DNA from: Ruminococcus sp.
GTDB lineage: Bacteria > Bacillota > Clostridia > Lachnospirales > Lachnospiraceae
Assembly (NCBI GenBank): GCA_020024635.1
Contig: JAHHTL010000006.1
Span: forward strand, 1 to 64,000
Length of the DNA stretch: 64,000 bases
Direction: 5' to 3'
The notes beneath the pieces are model-generated. The model saw only the letters and a list, made by a program, of their open reading frames with translations, made no database searches and had not been told where the DNA came from. Shown here piece by piece: positions 1 through 9,588 of this stretch (its first letter is position 1; every line of letters begins with the position of its first letter). The position numbers were made by a program, and so were the translations under genes.

Positions 1-1408
1 CCTGTGTATCATAAGTATCATAACTCTGTGTCTGAGTTTCTTGCGGCTGACTACTTTCTCCTGCCCGTATCAGATCTTCAATAGCACCTTTGCCGTTTGA
101 TATAAAATCTAGACCGGCCTGCGCTTGTTTTGATTTCTCTGTATCTGGGTACAGTTCAATGACCCGTTTCAATTTGGTAACCGCTTGTTCCTTATCTCCG
201 CTTTTTAAATACGCAAGACCAAGATTCAAAAGCGCTCCTCCATTATCATAATCTTCATACATTTGTACAACAAGACCATAATTACGAATGGCTGTCTCAT
301 AATTTGCAACATCATAGGATTCATTTCCACTACTATAAAGTGTAGAGGAGGCCACTGGAAATACATCAGATGCTATTCTGTCATATAATGTTTTTCCCGG
401 ATCTTGAAGACTCTCTTTCTTGATTCCCAGAAGAATCTGCGCGAGATTTTCTGTAGAATAGTTTCCTGCCTTCCACTGATCACTGGCACTCATAAGCTTT
501 TCATAGCTTTCCGCTGTCCCAGCTGCTGTTTCTAAATTTTCTACCACATCTTTTTCATTTTTTCTATATTGATCTAGTGCCCTTGTCTGTGCACTGATCT
601 GCGACTTCAATACATTAATCTGTTCACCATACTCTACCATTTGTCTGTTGTTCTTATCATTCTTGACTGTCTGTACCGCTGGAACAATCAAAAACCATAC
701 GATCAAAGCACCCGCAACCCCTCCGAAAAGCAGATTCAAAAATGCAGATTTCATTGAAACTCTTTTCACTCCTGCATATTTCGGCTGAATAATGGTATCA
801 TTTCCAAGATTGTACTCCACAACCTCAGATCCTTTTTCTTCTTTGTTTCTTGTTTTTTGTTCATGCTGTACGGATAACTCATGCATCAAACGTAATGTCT
901 GGGCATTTGTTGTATCTAGCTTTCTGGCTTCTTTAATGAATGGTCTTGCTTTTGCATATTGTCCTTTGTGTATATAGATCATCGCCAGAAGCTGATAAGC
1001 CTTCAAAAAGGATGGATGCGCCTCTATTGCTTTTTTTAGTTGCAAAACAGCCATATCTTCTGATTGCTGTTTACAAAATGTAAGGCTTTGATTGTAACAC
1101 TTTACAGCCTCATTAATTGCTTCCAACTTTTCTGATGATTTTTGTATCTCTTTGATAAAATATCCTGCAATATTATCGCTTGTACCTAAATTTTTACTTA
1201 TGATCCATTCAACAAGTCCTTCTGCCACCTCTCCACGTTCATAGTAAACCAGTCCTAAAAGATTTCTGGCTTCAATATTTTTGTGGTTGTATTTAAGACT
1301 ACGACGCAAGGAAAGAACCGCTCCTGATATATCTTTAATCTGTGCTTTTCTCAATCCATCATTATACCAGTACTGCGACTTGCGGATGATCTTTTCCGTA
1401 TATTCCAT
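1..1408 (-). CDS. TPR-repeat membrane protein (partial, C-terminus outside window)
   Basis: I read this minus-strand frame directly. It opens with ATG at 1408 (MEYTEKIIRKSQYWYNDG), preceded by a GGGGA ribosome site, and stays open to the left edge, giving about 469 residues. The first 200 residues are helical TPR-like repeats. One membrane segment lies near residues 222-242, followed by a coiled-coil stretch and more TPR-like helices ending in a Gln/Thr/Tyr-rich tail. This suggests a cytoplasmic TPR domain joined by one membrane pass to an outer TPR domain. It follows the 45-residue ORF and folC in the same direction, probably in one operon. The function is unknown; a scaffold or envelope-assembly role is only a guess. 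Confidence 0.8.
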   Translation of the reverse strand, partial: MEYTEKIIRKSQYWYNDGLRKAQIKDISGAVLSLRRSLKYNHKNIEARNLLGLVYYERGEVAEGLVEWIISKNLGTSDNIAGYFIKEIQKSSEKLEAINEAVKCYNQSLTFCKQQSEDMAVLQLKKAIEAHPSFLKAYQLLAMIYIHKGQYAKARPFIKEARKLDTTNAQTLRLMHELSVQHEQKTRNKEEKGSEVVEYNLGNDTIIQPKYAGVKRVSMKSAFLNLLFGGVAGALIVWFLIVPAVQTVKNDKNNRQMVEYGEQINVLKSQISAQTRALDQYRKNEKDVVENLETAAGTAESYEKLMSASDQWKAGNYSTENLAQILLGIKKESLQDPGKTLYDRIASDVFPVASSTLYSSGNESYDVANYETAIRNYGLVVQMYEDYDNGGALLNLGLAYLKSGDKEQAVTKLKRVIELYPDTEKSKQAQAGLDFISNGKGAIEDLIRAGESSQPQETQTQSYDTYDTQ

Positions 1409-1431
1409 CTGGATTCCCCACTGTCTTTCTT

Positions 1432-1569
1432 TTACTTTGTCTGATTGATAATTTCTTTTATCAACTCGGTCATATCTGACATATCTTCCTGATAAACTGC
1501 ATCCTCAATGTCTTCTACTTCAAGACTCGGTTTGAAATTCTTTAATTCTTGTTCAAAATCCAGCATCAT
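1432..1569 (-). CDS. small acidic protein, 45 aa, unknown function
   Basis: A short ORF begins with ATGATG at 1569, seven bases after a good AGGAGG site inside the 3' end of folC, and overlaps the folC stop. The product (starts MMLDFEQELKNFKPSLEVED, ends IINQTK) is strongly acidic with no membrane segment or recognised domain. It ends 23 bases before the TPR membrane gene, so folC, this ORF and the TPR gene look translationally linked. The strong ribosome site and tight packing support a real gene. I do not recognise a family. Confidence 0.6.
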   Translation of the reverse strand: MMLDFEQELKNFKPSLEVEDIEDAVYQEDMSDMTELIKEIINQTK

Positions 1570-2839
1570 GCAGCCTCCTTTTCATCATCCCTGCAAGGTA
1601 CAAAGATCCCAGACAGTATACGCTCTTATCCTCTTTCATGGAAAGAACTTTCTGTAACGCCATTTGAGGATCTCCTTCCTTGTACACGGGCTTATCTGTA
1701 TATTTTCTGAAAATCTGAAGCAGCAACTCTAAATCTGCTGCCCTTTTATCATCAATCTGTGTCACAACATAGAACTCTGTATTTTTACTTTCACACAGAC
1801 ATGCAATCATACTTTCATAATCCTTATCCTGAACTGCTGAAAACAGTATGATATTTTTTTTCTCATCTAAGGATATCGTTTCTACAAACGCTTGGATTGC
1901 AGAAATATTATGCGCACCATCAATGTAAAAGTCTGGAAGAACTTCTTCCATTCTTCCTGGCCATTGAACTTCACAAAGTGCTTGTCTCCATGCTTCAAGA
2001 TCTGCTTCTTCTTTCATAATCTGTCGCATAGCCTCAAGTGCAAGAACTGCATTGTGAGGTTGATAGGTTGCCGTATTATATAAACTCCATGTTGTAGTTC
2101 CATAATACGCATTTGTACAAGAAAATGCAATATGTTTATCTTTGATTCCTTGAATTTCATACGCATCTTTCCCTATTTTTTTACATGGTACGCCTTTTTC
2201 TCTGGCTGTTTCTTCTATAATATAGTTGCTTTCTTCTTGTGAATCGGCATAAATCACTGGTACATTTCTTTTGATAATTCCTGCTTTTTCCCTAGCTATG
2301 GACTGGATATCATTTCCTAAGATATCCATATGATCCATTCCAATGGAAGTAATGATAGATATTTCAGGACTTTGAATCACATTTGTTGCATCTAGTCTGC
2401 CACCAAGTCCCGTTTCTAAAATTGCATATTCTACATTATTTCTTTGAAAACATACAAGTGCCATTCCAAAAAGAAATTCAAAAAATGTAGGATGTAACAT
2501 CCCCTCTTTTTCCATTTCTTTTACAACTTTGTATACAATATTAAATACTTCTGCAAATTCTTTATCTGAAATTTGCTTTCCATTTATGGCAATTCTTTCA
2601 TTCATTTTAATAAGGTGGGGCGATGTAAATAGCCCCACACTTTTCTTCTGTGAAAGAAGCATGCTATTAAGATAGGTACATACAGATCCTTTTCCGTTTG
2701 TTCCTGCCACATGAAAAACTTTTAGTTTCATCTGCGGATTTCCAAGAAATTCCAAAAACTTTTCTGTATGAGATAATTTGTTTTTTGATGTAAACTTCGG
2801 TATTGAAAGAATATATTCTACTGCTTGCTTATATGTCAC
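1553..2839 (-). CDS. folC: Bifunctional folylpolyglutamate synthase/dihydrofolate synthase
   Basis: FolC adds glutamate to folates, and in many bacteria also makes dihydrofolate from dihydropteroate, in the cytoplasm. The 428 residues match the usual length. The Mur-ligase-like ATP loop GTNGKGS is at residues 46-52. ETGLGGRLDATN near residue 140, SIGMDHMDILG near 165 and the C-terminal DGAHN motif are typical. The start overlaps the end of the upstream sulfatase gene by four bases, indicating translational coupling in a valS-sulfatase-folC run. Whether this copy has both activities cannot be told from sequence alone. Confidence 0.95.
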   Translation of the reverse strand: MTYKQAVEYILSIPKFTSKNKLSHTEKFLEFLGNPQMKLKVFHVAGTNGKGSVCTYLNSMLLSQKKSVGLFTSPHLIKMNERIAINGKQISDKEFAEVFNIVYKVVKEMEKEGMLHPTFFEFLFGMALVCFQRNNVEYAILETGLGGRLDATNVIQSPEISIITSIGMDHMDILGNDIQSIAREKAGIIKRNVPVIYADSQEESNYIIEETAREKGVPCKKIGKDAYEIQGIKDKHIAFSCTNAYYGTTTWSLYNTATYQPHNAVLALEAMRQIMKEEADLEAWRQALCEVQWPGRMEEVLPDFYIDGAHNISAIQAFVETISLDEKKNIILFSAVQDKDYESMIACLCESKNTEFYVVTQIDDKRAADLELLLQIFRKYTDKPVYKEGDPQMALQKVLSMKEDKSVYCLGSLYLAGMMKRRLHDAGF

Positions 2840-5055
2840 TTTGGTTCTCCTGTCTCTGGATCCACAAATGCATTCCTTCCCGGCTCAATAGCATCTGGTG
2901 CTGGCGGGAGTTCCACTAATTTTCCTTCTTTGTATTCATATTCTTTTGAATTTCGGAAAATCGTATTGCTAGATCCTACCTGATTCACTTGAATAATATC
3001 TCCATCTTTAATATCTGATTCTTTTAATTCCAGTCTTGTATTGTTTAAGAAGGTACTCTTTTGCTTTTCACCATTGATATAAACTTTACTTTGTTTCGTG
3101 AAATTTTCACCATAAACACTATAAGTTCCATCTAATTGTGTGATTAAATCTTTTACAATTGTATCTTTCACACCCATAAGCATATGACCTGTTTCGATTG
3201 GTTTCCCACTCTTCTCATATACATATTGTTTTCCATACAAAATATCATATTGGAGCATCTCTAAATCTCGAAGATAATCTTTTGATTTTCGTCTTTGCTG
3301 GTGGTAATTAAAAATACTTCCTGAGTGAATATCAAGACGCTCAAAAACTTCTGCCATAATCTGATATGCCGGAATGTTTCTGTCCTTCTTCTCTAATCCG
3401 ATATTATCCCAAATCACATAATTTGTATTGTACAAATATTTGCTTTTTAGGTCTTTTGCTTCCAAATTCATTGTTGGGAGATGATCCCCGTAAAATACAA
3501 CTACGGAAGGCTCTCCTCGTTCTTCAATTTTTCTTATCAGTTCTCCCGCAACCTTATCCATTTCATGTACCTGATTTACATAGTACTCCCAGGCATTGCG
3601 TTTCCCTTCCTCTTCTACTCCGGTGACGATAATTTCTGGATTTTCCAACACTTTTTCTGTTGGATAATCTCCATGTCCTTGAACACTGATTGCAAAAACA
3701 AAATCCTGTCCTTCTGTAGTGTCCATTGACTGTAAAATATGTGGAATCAAAATGTCATCTGTTGCCCATCCTTTTGGTGTCATCTGAAGAATATTCATGA
3801 ATTCTTTGCTTGTATAGTGATCAAAGCCCATATGATTAAACACCTGAGATCGACTATAAAAGTTTCCCCCATTGTTATGTAATGCTTCTGCTCCGTATCC
3901 TAATTTTGTCAGCGCCGTTGCAGCACTTTCCAAAACTTTTGTTTTCGCATAAGTTTTATATGGATATTCTCCCGGACCAAAAAACCTCATATTCATACCG
4001 GTTAAAACTTCAAATTCTGTGTTTGCTGTACCAGCACCTACGGATGGAACTTTAAAATATCCACTCGAAAAATGCTTTGACATCTCTCTTAGATTTGGAA
4101 TAGGATCTTGTGAAAATTTCAACCATTCAATTTCTGTTGGATCGAAATATGTTTCTAGCTGAACAAAAATAATATTTGGCAATTCCTCTTCTTTTCTAGA
4201 TGTCTTTGTTGTTGCAATCGCTCCGTCCTTGGAGATTTTTTTCATGGAGTCTTTTCCGTATCCTACCGGCTGGGAAATCCCCGTATTAAATACACTGGCT
4301 GTAAAGCAATATGGAAAGCCATAATCTTCATAGGCAAATGCAATATTTCCAAAATAGTTCGATACAATTCTTTCTTCAATCGCATACCCTGTAAGCCACA
4401 TATATGCACCGATGTTTAGTACAACTCCAAAAAGAGCCAGTGGTCTCCTTAATTTTCCAGAAAATTGTCCCCCTCTTTTCCACATATACACGATCCAAAA
4501 AATAAGTAATGCAATTCCTGTAATCAGCAGAATCAACTCTGGAATGGTAAAGTAATTTCTTGTCAACGATAATGCATCTGACAAAACTTTTAAATCTTGC
4601 GCATTAAAAGGTGTCACTCGTTTCATCAAAAGATAGCCATTACATCCACCAAGGAACAACCAAAATACACTTAATAGTATTCTTACAAACACACGCCTTC
4701 TGACCAAATAAACAATGGAAAAAGTCGCAAAGATCAAAAATGCATTAAACAAAAATACCTTTGGCGTTTTTACCATGTACACCCATGCATCCACAAGTGA
4801 GTGTCTTGATATGACTTCTATAAAAAAATTAAGTATACACGCAAGAAGATAGTGGAACACGAGAGAGAACCGGTTCATAATCTTATAAACCGGTTGCATC
4901 TTTTTCGCAAATTTGCTATTCTTACGCTCCTTGATTTTTTCCTCTCTCTTTGATTTTCGTTCCCTTCTCTTCGCTTTTATTTCCTCTTTATTTAAGTTCT
5001 TTACTCTATTAAAAAATCCTTTAAAATCTGGTTTTTTTAACTTGATTAATCTCAT
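2836..5055 (-). CDS. LTA synthase-family sulfatase (phosphoglycerol transferase-like)
   Basis: This 739-residue membrane enzyme has a very basic cytoplasmic start (about residues 1-55), several membrane helices to about residue 240, then an outer alkaline-phosphatase/sulfatase fold. FVQLETYFDP and the GTANTEFEVLTGMN segment, with its likely catalytic Thr, are hallmarks of LtaS/MdoB-type enzymes that move glycerol-phosphate from phosphatidylglycerol to envelope polymers. A later FYGDHLPT motif supplies metal ligands. The C-terminal about 100 residues look like an added beta-rich domain. The start shares one base with the valS stop. The exact polymer made is unknown. Confidence 0.85.
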   Translation of the reverse strand: MRLIKLKKPDFKGFFNRVKNLNKEEIKAKRRERKSKREEKIKERKNSKFAKKMQPVYKIMNRFSLVFHYLLACILNFFIEVISRHSLVDAWVYMVKTPKVFLFNAFLIFATFSIVYLVRRRVFVRILLSVFWLFLGGCNGYLLMKRVTPFNAQDLKVLSDALSLTRNYFTIPELILLITGIALLIFWIVYMWKRGGQFSGKLRRPLALFGVVLNIGAYMWLTGYAIEERIVSNYFGNIAFAYEDYGFPYCFTASVFNTGISQPVGYGKDSMKKISKDGAIATTKTSRKEEELPNIIFVQLETYFDPTEIEWLKFSQDPIPNLREMSKHFSSGYFKVPSVGAGTANTEFEVLTGMNMRFFGPGEYPYKTYAKTKVLESAATALTKLGYGAEALHNNGGNFYSRSQVFNHMGFDHYTSKEFMNILQMTPKGWATDDILIPHILQSMDTTEGQDFVFAISVQGHGDYPTEKVLENPEIIVTGVEEEGKRNAWEYYVNQVHEMDKVAGELIRKIEERGEPSVVVFYGDHLPTMNLEAKDLKSKYLYNTNYVIWDNIGLEKKDRNIPAYQIMAEVFERLDIHSGSIFNYHQQRRKSKDYLRDLEMLQYDILYGKQYVYEKSGKPIETGHMLMGVKDTIVKDLITQLDGTYSVYGENFTKQSKVYINGEKQKSTFLNNTRLELKESDIKDGDIIQVNQVGSSNTIFRNSKEYEYKEGKLVELPPAPDAIEPGRNAFVDPETGEPK

Positions 5056-7700
5056 TAATTAAGACCTGCCATTCTTTCTTGAACATTCCTAAGCATCTGG
5101 GTATATTTTTCTAATTTATCTTTTTCTTCCTGAACTTTTGACTCTGGAGCTTTGCTAACAAATCTTTCATTTGAAAGCATTCCTTTTGCCCTTGCAATTT
5201 CCTTTGTCAACTTTTCTTCTTCTTTTTTTAGTCGTTCCTTCTCTTGTTCAAAATCTACAAGATCTTCTAACGGAAGATATACGGTTGCGTCTGCGACTAC
5301 AACGGAAACTGCGTTCTCTGCGATTCCTTCCTTGCTGTCACCGATCACAATTTCCGTAGCGCTCATAAGCGGAAGTACAGAATCTATCAACACCTTAAAT
5401 CCGGCTCTTAATTCCTCTTTTTCGGTTACAATAAATACTTTTGTTTTACGATTGTTTGCAACATTCATCTCTGCACGAATATTACGAATACCACGAATGA
5501 CTTCTTTCATATGATCCATGATATTTTCTTCTTTCCCAAAGTGGAATTCTTCTTTGTATACTGGCCAGCTTGACATCATAAGTGACTCTTCCTCTGGTAC
5601 AAGTGCATTGTAGATTTCCTCTGTAACAAATGGCATAAATGGATGTAACATCTTAAGCCCTTGTCCTAATACATGCTTCAATGTCCAAAGAGCACTATTG
5701 GCCGCCTGTGGATTTTCATCTTTGTGATAGATTCTAAATTTTGCAACCTCTATATACCAATCACAGAATTCATCCCATATAAAATCGTAAACTTTTTGAA
5801 CCGCAATACCAAGCTCAAATTTGTCCATATTATCGGTTACGTCTTTAATTAAAGAATTTACTTTTGATATGATCCATTTATCCGCTACTTCCAGCTCTGA
5901 AAGTTCTGGTTGTGTCAACTTCTCATTTTCAATGTTCATCAAAATAAATCGTGATGCATTCCATACTTTGTTTGCAAAATTTCTACTTGATTCTACTCGT
6001 TCATTGTAGAAACGCATATCATTTCCAGGTGCATTTCCTGTTACCAGTGTAAGTCTTAATGCATCTGCACCATATTGGTCAATAATTTCAAGAGGATCAA
6101 TTCCATTTCCTAAGGATTTGCTCATCTTACGTCCTTGAGAATCTCTTACAAGTCCATGAATCAATACTGTATGGAATGGTGATTTACCAGTATGAGCGTA
6201 TCCAGAAAATACCATACGAATTACCCAGAAGAAAATAATATCATACCCTGTAACAAGTACATCTGTCGGATAAAAATAATCAAGATCCTCCGTCTTTTCA
6301 GGCCATCCAAGTGTTGAAAACGGCCAAAGTGCAGAACTAAACCAAGTATCTAGGGTATCTTCGTCCTGTGTAAAATGTGTACAACCGCAATGTGGACAAG
6401 TTTCTGGCATTTCTCTTGCTACTACAAATTCTCCACACGCATCACAGTAGTAGGCTGGAATCCGATGTCCCCACCAAATCTGCCTAGAGATACACCAATC
6501 TTTAATATTTTCGAGCCAGTGAAGATAAATTTTATCAAAACGTTCTGGAACAAACTTTAATTCTCCTGATTTGAGCGCTTGAATTGCTGGTTTTGCAAGT
6601 TCTTCCATTTTCACAAACCATTGCTGTTTGATAAGTGGCTCCACTGTTGTACCACAACGATCATGGGTACCTACATTGTGAGAATGTGGAACAACTTTTA
6701 CAAGGTAACCTTCCTTCTCTAAATCCGCAACAATCGCTTTTCTTGCTTCATAGCGCTCCATTCCTGCATATTTTCCACCTTTTTCGTTAATTGTTGCATC
6801 GTCATTCATGATATTGATTTCTGGAAGATTGTGTCGTTTTCCAACTTCAAAGTCATTTGGATCGTGTGATGGTGTGATTTTCACTGCTCCTGTTCCAAAT
6901 TCTTTATCTACATAATAATCTGCAACAATTGGAATCTCTCTGTTTACAAGAGGAAGCATTACATGCTTTCCTACAATATCCTTGTATCTTTCATCCTCTG
7001 GATGCACTGCAATCGCAGAATCTCCTAGCATGGTTTCCGGACGTGTTGTGGCAATTTCAAGGAAACGATCTGTTCCTACGATCGGATATTTGATATGCCA
7101 GAAATTACCCTCTTGCTCTTCATGCTCTACCTCTGCATCTGATAAAGAAGTTTTACATACCGGACACCAGTTAATGATTCTAGATCCTTTATAAATATAA
7201 CCTTTTTCATAGAGGCTTATAAACACTTCTTCTACCGCTTTGGAGCATCCTTCGTCCATTGTAAATCTTTCTCGATCCCAATCACATGAAATACCAAGTT
7301 TTTTCAATTGATTTTCAATCGTACCTGCATACTCTTCTTTCCACTGCCATGTACGTTCAAGGAAGCCTTCTCTTCCTAATTCTTTTTTATCAATTCCTTC
7401 CTCTTTTAACTGATTTGTAACCTTCACTTCTGTAGAAATGGCTGCATGGTCCGTTCCCGGAATCCATAGTGCATTATACCCTTCCATTCTTTTATAACGA
7501 ATCAAAATATCTTGAAGTGTATTGTCAAGTGCATGTCCCATGTGCAGTTTTCCAGTAATGTTCGGTGGTGGCATTACAGTCGTAAACGGTTTTTTACTTC
7601 GATCTACTTCTGCATGAAAATATTTATTCTCACACCATCTTTCGTACATTCTATCTTCGATTTCTTTTGGATTGTAAGTCTTTGTCAGTTCTTTACTCAT
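5055..7700 (-). CDS. valS: Valyl-tRNA synthetase
   Basis: This class I aminoacyl-tRNA synthetase charges tRNA-Val. At 881 residues it is normal size. The HIGH-type motif is in PPPNITGKLHMGHA (about 43-56) and KMSKS is near residue 525. Editing-domain sequence with TTRPETMLGD is present, and a CDACGE...CPHCGC zinc ribbon lies near residue 425. The C-terminal 65 residues form the charged coiled coil usual for ValS. A T-box leader lies directly upstream, so expression should respond to uncharged tRNA-Val. The start codon is preceded by AGGAGG. Confidence 0.98.
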   Translation of the reverse strand: MSKELTKTYNPKEIEDRMYERWCENKYFHAEVDRSKKPFTTVMPPPNITGKLHMGHALDNTLQDILIRYKRMEGYNALWIPGTDHAAISTEVKVTNQLKEEGIDKKELGREGFLERTWQWKEEYAGTIENQLKKLGISCDWDRERFTMDEGCSKAVEEVFISLYEKGYIYKGSRIINWCPVCKTSLSDAEVEHEEQEGNFWHIKYPIVGTDRFLEIATTRPETMLGDSAIAVHPEDERYKDIVGKHVMLPLVNREIPIVADYYVDKEFGTGAVKITPSHDPNDFEVGKRHNLPEINIMNDDATINEKGGKYAGMERYEARKAIVADLEKEGYLVKVVPHSHNVGTHDRCGTTVEPLIKQQWFVKMEELAKPAIQALKSGELKFVPERFDKIYLHWLENIKDWCISRQIWWGHRIPAYYCDACGEFVVAREMPETCPHCGCTHFTQDEDTLDTWFSSALWPFSTLGWPEKTEDLDYFYPTDVLVTGYDIIFFWVIRMVFSGYAHTGKSPFHTVLIHGLVRDSQGRKMSKSLGNGIDPLEIIDQYGADALRLTLVTGNAPGNDMRFYNERVESSRNFANKVWNASRFILMNIENEKLTQPELSELEVADKWIISKVNSLIKDVTDNMDKFELGIAVQKVYDFIWDEFCDWYIEVAKFRIYHKDENPQAANSALWTLKHVLGQGLKMLHPFMPFVTEEIYNALVPEEESLMMSSWPVYKEEFHFGKEENIMDHMKEVIRGIRNIRAEMNVANNRKTKVFIVTEKEELRAGFKVLIDSVLPLMSATEIVIGDSKEGIAENAVSVVVADATVYLPLEDLVDFEQEKERLKKEEEKLTKEIARAKGMLSNERFVSKAPESKVQEEKDKLEKYTQMLRNVQERMAGLN

Positions 7701-7754
7701 ATTTTCCTCCTTTTCGTCGGTAAAGCACTTTTATTTTTTAGAAAACATTCTAAA

Positions 7755-8032
7755 AATAAAAAACCCTTTACAGTCTCTGTAAAGGGCGTATTTCACGCGG
7801 TACCACCTTATTTCACATCTAACCAATGGTCAGATCTCTCTTAAGTTCTATAACGGGAACAACGCCGAAACTCCTTACTTCTCTATGTTCTGGAGCCTGG
7901 TTCCGAAGCTACCTTCCATAATTCCACACTGAAATCATCTTGCAGCCGATGGATGATTCTCTCTGACAGTTCTCCTTATGTACTCCTCTTCATCTTAACC
8001 TTTTTCTATACTATCATCAATTTTAATTAGCT
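7755..8032 (-). ncRNA. T-box riboswitch leader of valS
   Basis: This gene-free stretch of about 400 bases upstream of valS holds a T-box leader. Reading the minus strand, the conserved antiterminator sequence AAGGTGGTACCGCG lies at about 7815-7798. It is followed by a GC-rich hairpin (about 7790-7764, arms CCCTTTACAG/CTGTAAAGGG) and a run of T as the terminator. An AGTA-type motif and a long stem I fill 7900-8010. A GTA valine codon at 7912-7910 inside GAAGGTAGC is a plausible specifier. Location before valS fits this. Confidence 0.9.
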
Positions 8033-8037
8033 TCTTT

Positions 8038-8066
8038 ATAATAACTTTCTCTTGTTCTTTTGTCAA
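8038..8066 (-). promoter_or_regulatory. Sigma-70-type promoter of the T-box/valS unit
   Basis: On the minus strand TTGACA (8066-8061) and TATTAT (8043-8038) are separated by exactly 17 bases. The position fits transcription starting just before the T-box stem I. Confidence 0.75.
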
Positions 8067-8111
8067 GCTAGTTCATGGAATCTTAACACATTTGATGCGC
8101 TCTTTCTCTTG

Positions 8112-8882
8112 CTATTTATTCAGATCCAAAATAAGTTTTACAATGGAATATCCATAGCTTTCCGCCGTTGCCCATCCAGTTCCTTCTGGATTTTCTTTTT
8201 GCCCAAGCCATTCTACATACGGTGCGCAGCCTTTTTTTACATAATCATATCTAGTATCTACACACCCTTGATTTAAGTCTTCTTCTGTTGCATAAGCTTT
8301 CAAATGTTGAATTTGTGCTCGTATCCCTGTCCGAACGTCTTCATAGCTTTCTCCTTTGACTCCTCCACCAGTCGTGCCGATTCCTGCAAAATTATACTGT
8401 TCGATTGTAGAATCTCCTCCATAATTTAACCATCCCGTTTCAACCATAGTCTGGGCAAACGCCACTTCTGGGCGAACGCCTTCTGCCACCGCTTCTTCAT
8501 AGTACATTTGGCAAAAGGTTTCCAGACTATCTGCTCCACCAGCACTTAATGCATCTTTGGGATATTCTCCCCCATTCTCCTTAAAAAATTCAACCATTTT
8601 TTCCACAGTTACTGTACTTTTTCCCATGATCGGATAAAATCCATCTGTAGATGTTTCTTTGACTTCTTCCTTTTTTCTAGTTGGCTCTTCCTTTTTTCTT
8701 GCATTTTTATTTTCTTTTTCTGCCAATTTCACGATTTGCTCTTGTGTATCTTTATTTTTTTTCTCCGCTTTTTGAATAGCATCTTTCCTATTTCCAACCA
8801 ATACTACAACTAAAATTAAAACAGCAAGTCCAATTTCTATCCAGAGTTTTATTTTTTCATATTTTTGTTCTTGATCATTCAT
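8112..8882 (-). CDS. Membrane-anchored N-acetylglucosaminidase (GH73 family)
   Basis: This 256-residue protein has one membrane segment at about residues 13-31 and no clear cleavage site. A charged Lys/Glu-rich linker (35-80) follows, then a glucosaminidase domain. The domain has the VETGWL segment (likely catalytic Glu near residue 148), YNFAGIGTTGG, and the usual YEDVRTGIRAQIQHLKAYA region. GH73 enzymes cut the glycan chains of peptidoglycan. It is probably a cell-surface autolysin held at the membrane. It lies alone between the valS leader and the fucose operon terminator. Confidence 0.88.
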   Translation of the reverse strand: MNDQEQKYEKIKLWIEIGLAVLILVVVLVGNRKDAIQKAEKKNKDTQEQIVKLAEKENKNARKKEEPTRKKEEVKETSTDGFYPIMGKSTVTVEKMVEFFKENGGEYPKDALSAGGADSLETFCQMYYEEAVAEGVRPEVAFAQTMVETGWLNYGGDSTIEQYNFAGIGTTGGGVKGESYEDVRTGIRAQIQHLKAYATEEDLNQGCVDTRYDYVKKGCAPYVEWLGQKENPEGTGWATAESYGYSIVKLILDLNK

Positions 8883-8967
8883 GTACGAAACCCTTCTTTG
8901 AATCCTATGTTACCCGCTTATTATATCCTATTCCACAATTGTTCTATTCATACCTATACTACCATAT

Positions 8968-9009
8968 AAAAAACGTCGGGTATAGTAAAAACTACATCCG
9001 ACGTTTTGA
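8968..9009 (-). terminator. Intrinsic terminator of the fucose operon
   Basis: Minus-strand RNA after the fucU stop can fold AAACGTCGG against CCCGACGTTT around an AT-rich inner stem, followed by TTTTTTAT. Confidence 0.8.
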
Positions 9010-9450
9010 TTATTCTACTACAACACCTTTTTGAAGCATGATGTTTGCATATAATGCTTTTTCACTTGTAGCGATGATTGCATATACATCTTTTGTTTCA
9101 TCGTAAAACTTAAAACGTTCAATGTTGCCAACCGCTTCTGCTCCTCTTGTATCGTATTTTGCCACGATTTCTTTGTAGGTATCCCAAATTGGTGTTTCTA
9201 CAGTATCTCCCGGAACAACTTCCATAAGGTTAACTGGTTTTTCTGTGTAGGTATCCAATGGAAATACTTGAAGAATTGCATCTAGAATTTCAGGTACTCC
9301 ATGTCCATCCATACGAATAACAATTGCATCTTTTCCCATAGACTCAGCCGGAAAATTTCCATCTGATATTACAAGACGATCGCTATGTCCCATTTCACAT
9401 AATACTTTTAACAATTCTGGAGATAAAATTGGTGGTATTCCTTTTAACAT
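9010..9450 (-). CDS. fucU: L-fucose mutarotase (RbsD/FucU family)
   Basis: FucU interconverts the alpha and beta anomers of L-fucose so that the isomerase is fed the right form. The 146 residues show the family core GHSDRLVISDGNFP with the conserved His and Asp. I chose ATG 9450 (MLKGIPPILSPELL) because its AGGAGG site is eight bases away; the ATG at 9456 would leave only two. It is the last gene of the kinase-fucI-fucU operon. It is separated from fucI by 138 bases containing two hairpins, so its level may differ from fucI. Confidence 0.93.
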   Translation of the reverse strand: MLKGIPPILSPELLKVLCEMGHSDRLVISDGNFPAESMGKDAIVIRMDGHGVPEILDAILQVFPLDTYTEKPVNLMEVVPGDTVETPIWDTYKEIVAKYDTRGAEAVGNIERFKFYDETKDVYAIIATSEKALYANIMLQKGVVVE

Positions 9451-9493
9451 GATCATATCCTCCTATTTAATAGAAATATTGTACTCTTTTGGC

Positions 9494-9528
9494 GCAAAGA
9501 GTGCCATGTGAATACAGGCACTCTTTGC
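9494..9528 (-). other. Strong RNA hairpin between fucI and fucU
   Basis: GCAAAGAGTGCC (9494-9505) and GGCACTCTTTGC (9517-9528) form a perfect 12-base-pair stem with an 11-base loop. No T-run follows on the minus strand, so it is not a standard terminator. It may protect or process the mRNA. A second small hairpin (AATCCC/GGGATT) sits closer to fucI at about 9554-9569. Confidence 0.6.
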
Positions 9529-9588
9529 TTTTGATAGGTATTAGTTTTATTAGGAATCCCAAACGGGATTTTCGACATTCACTACAAA

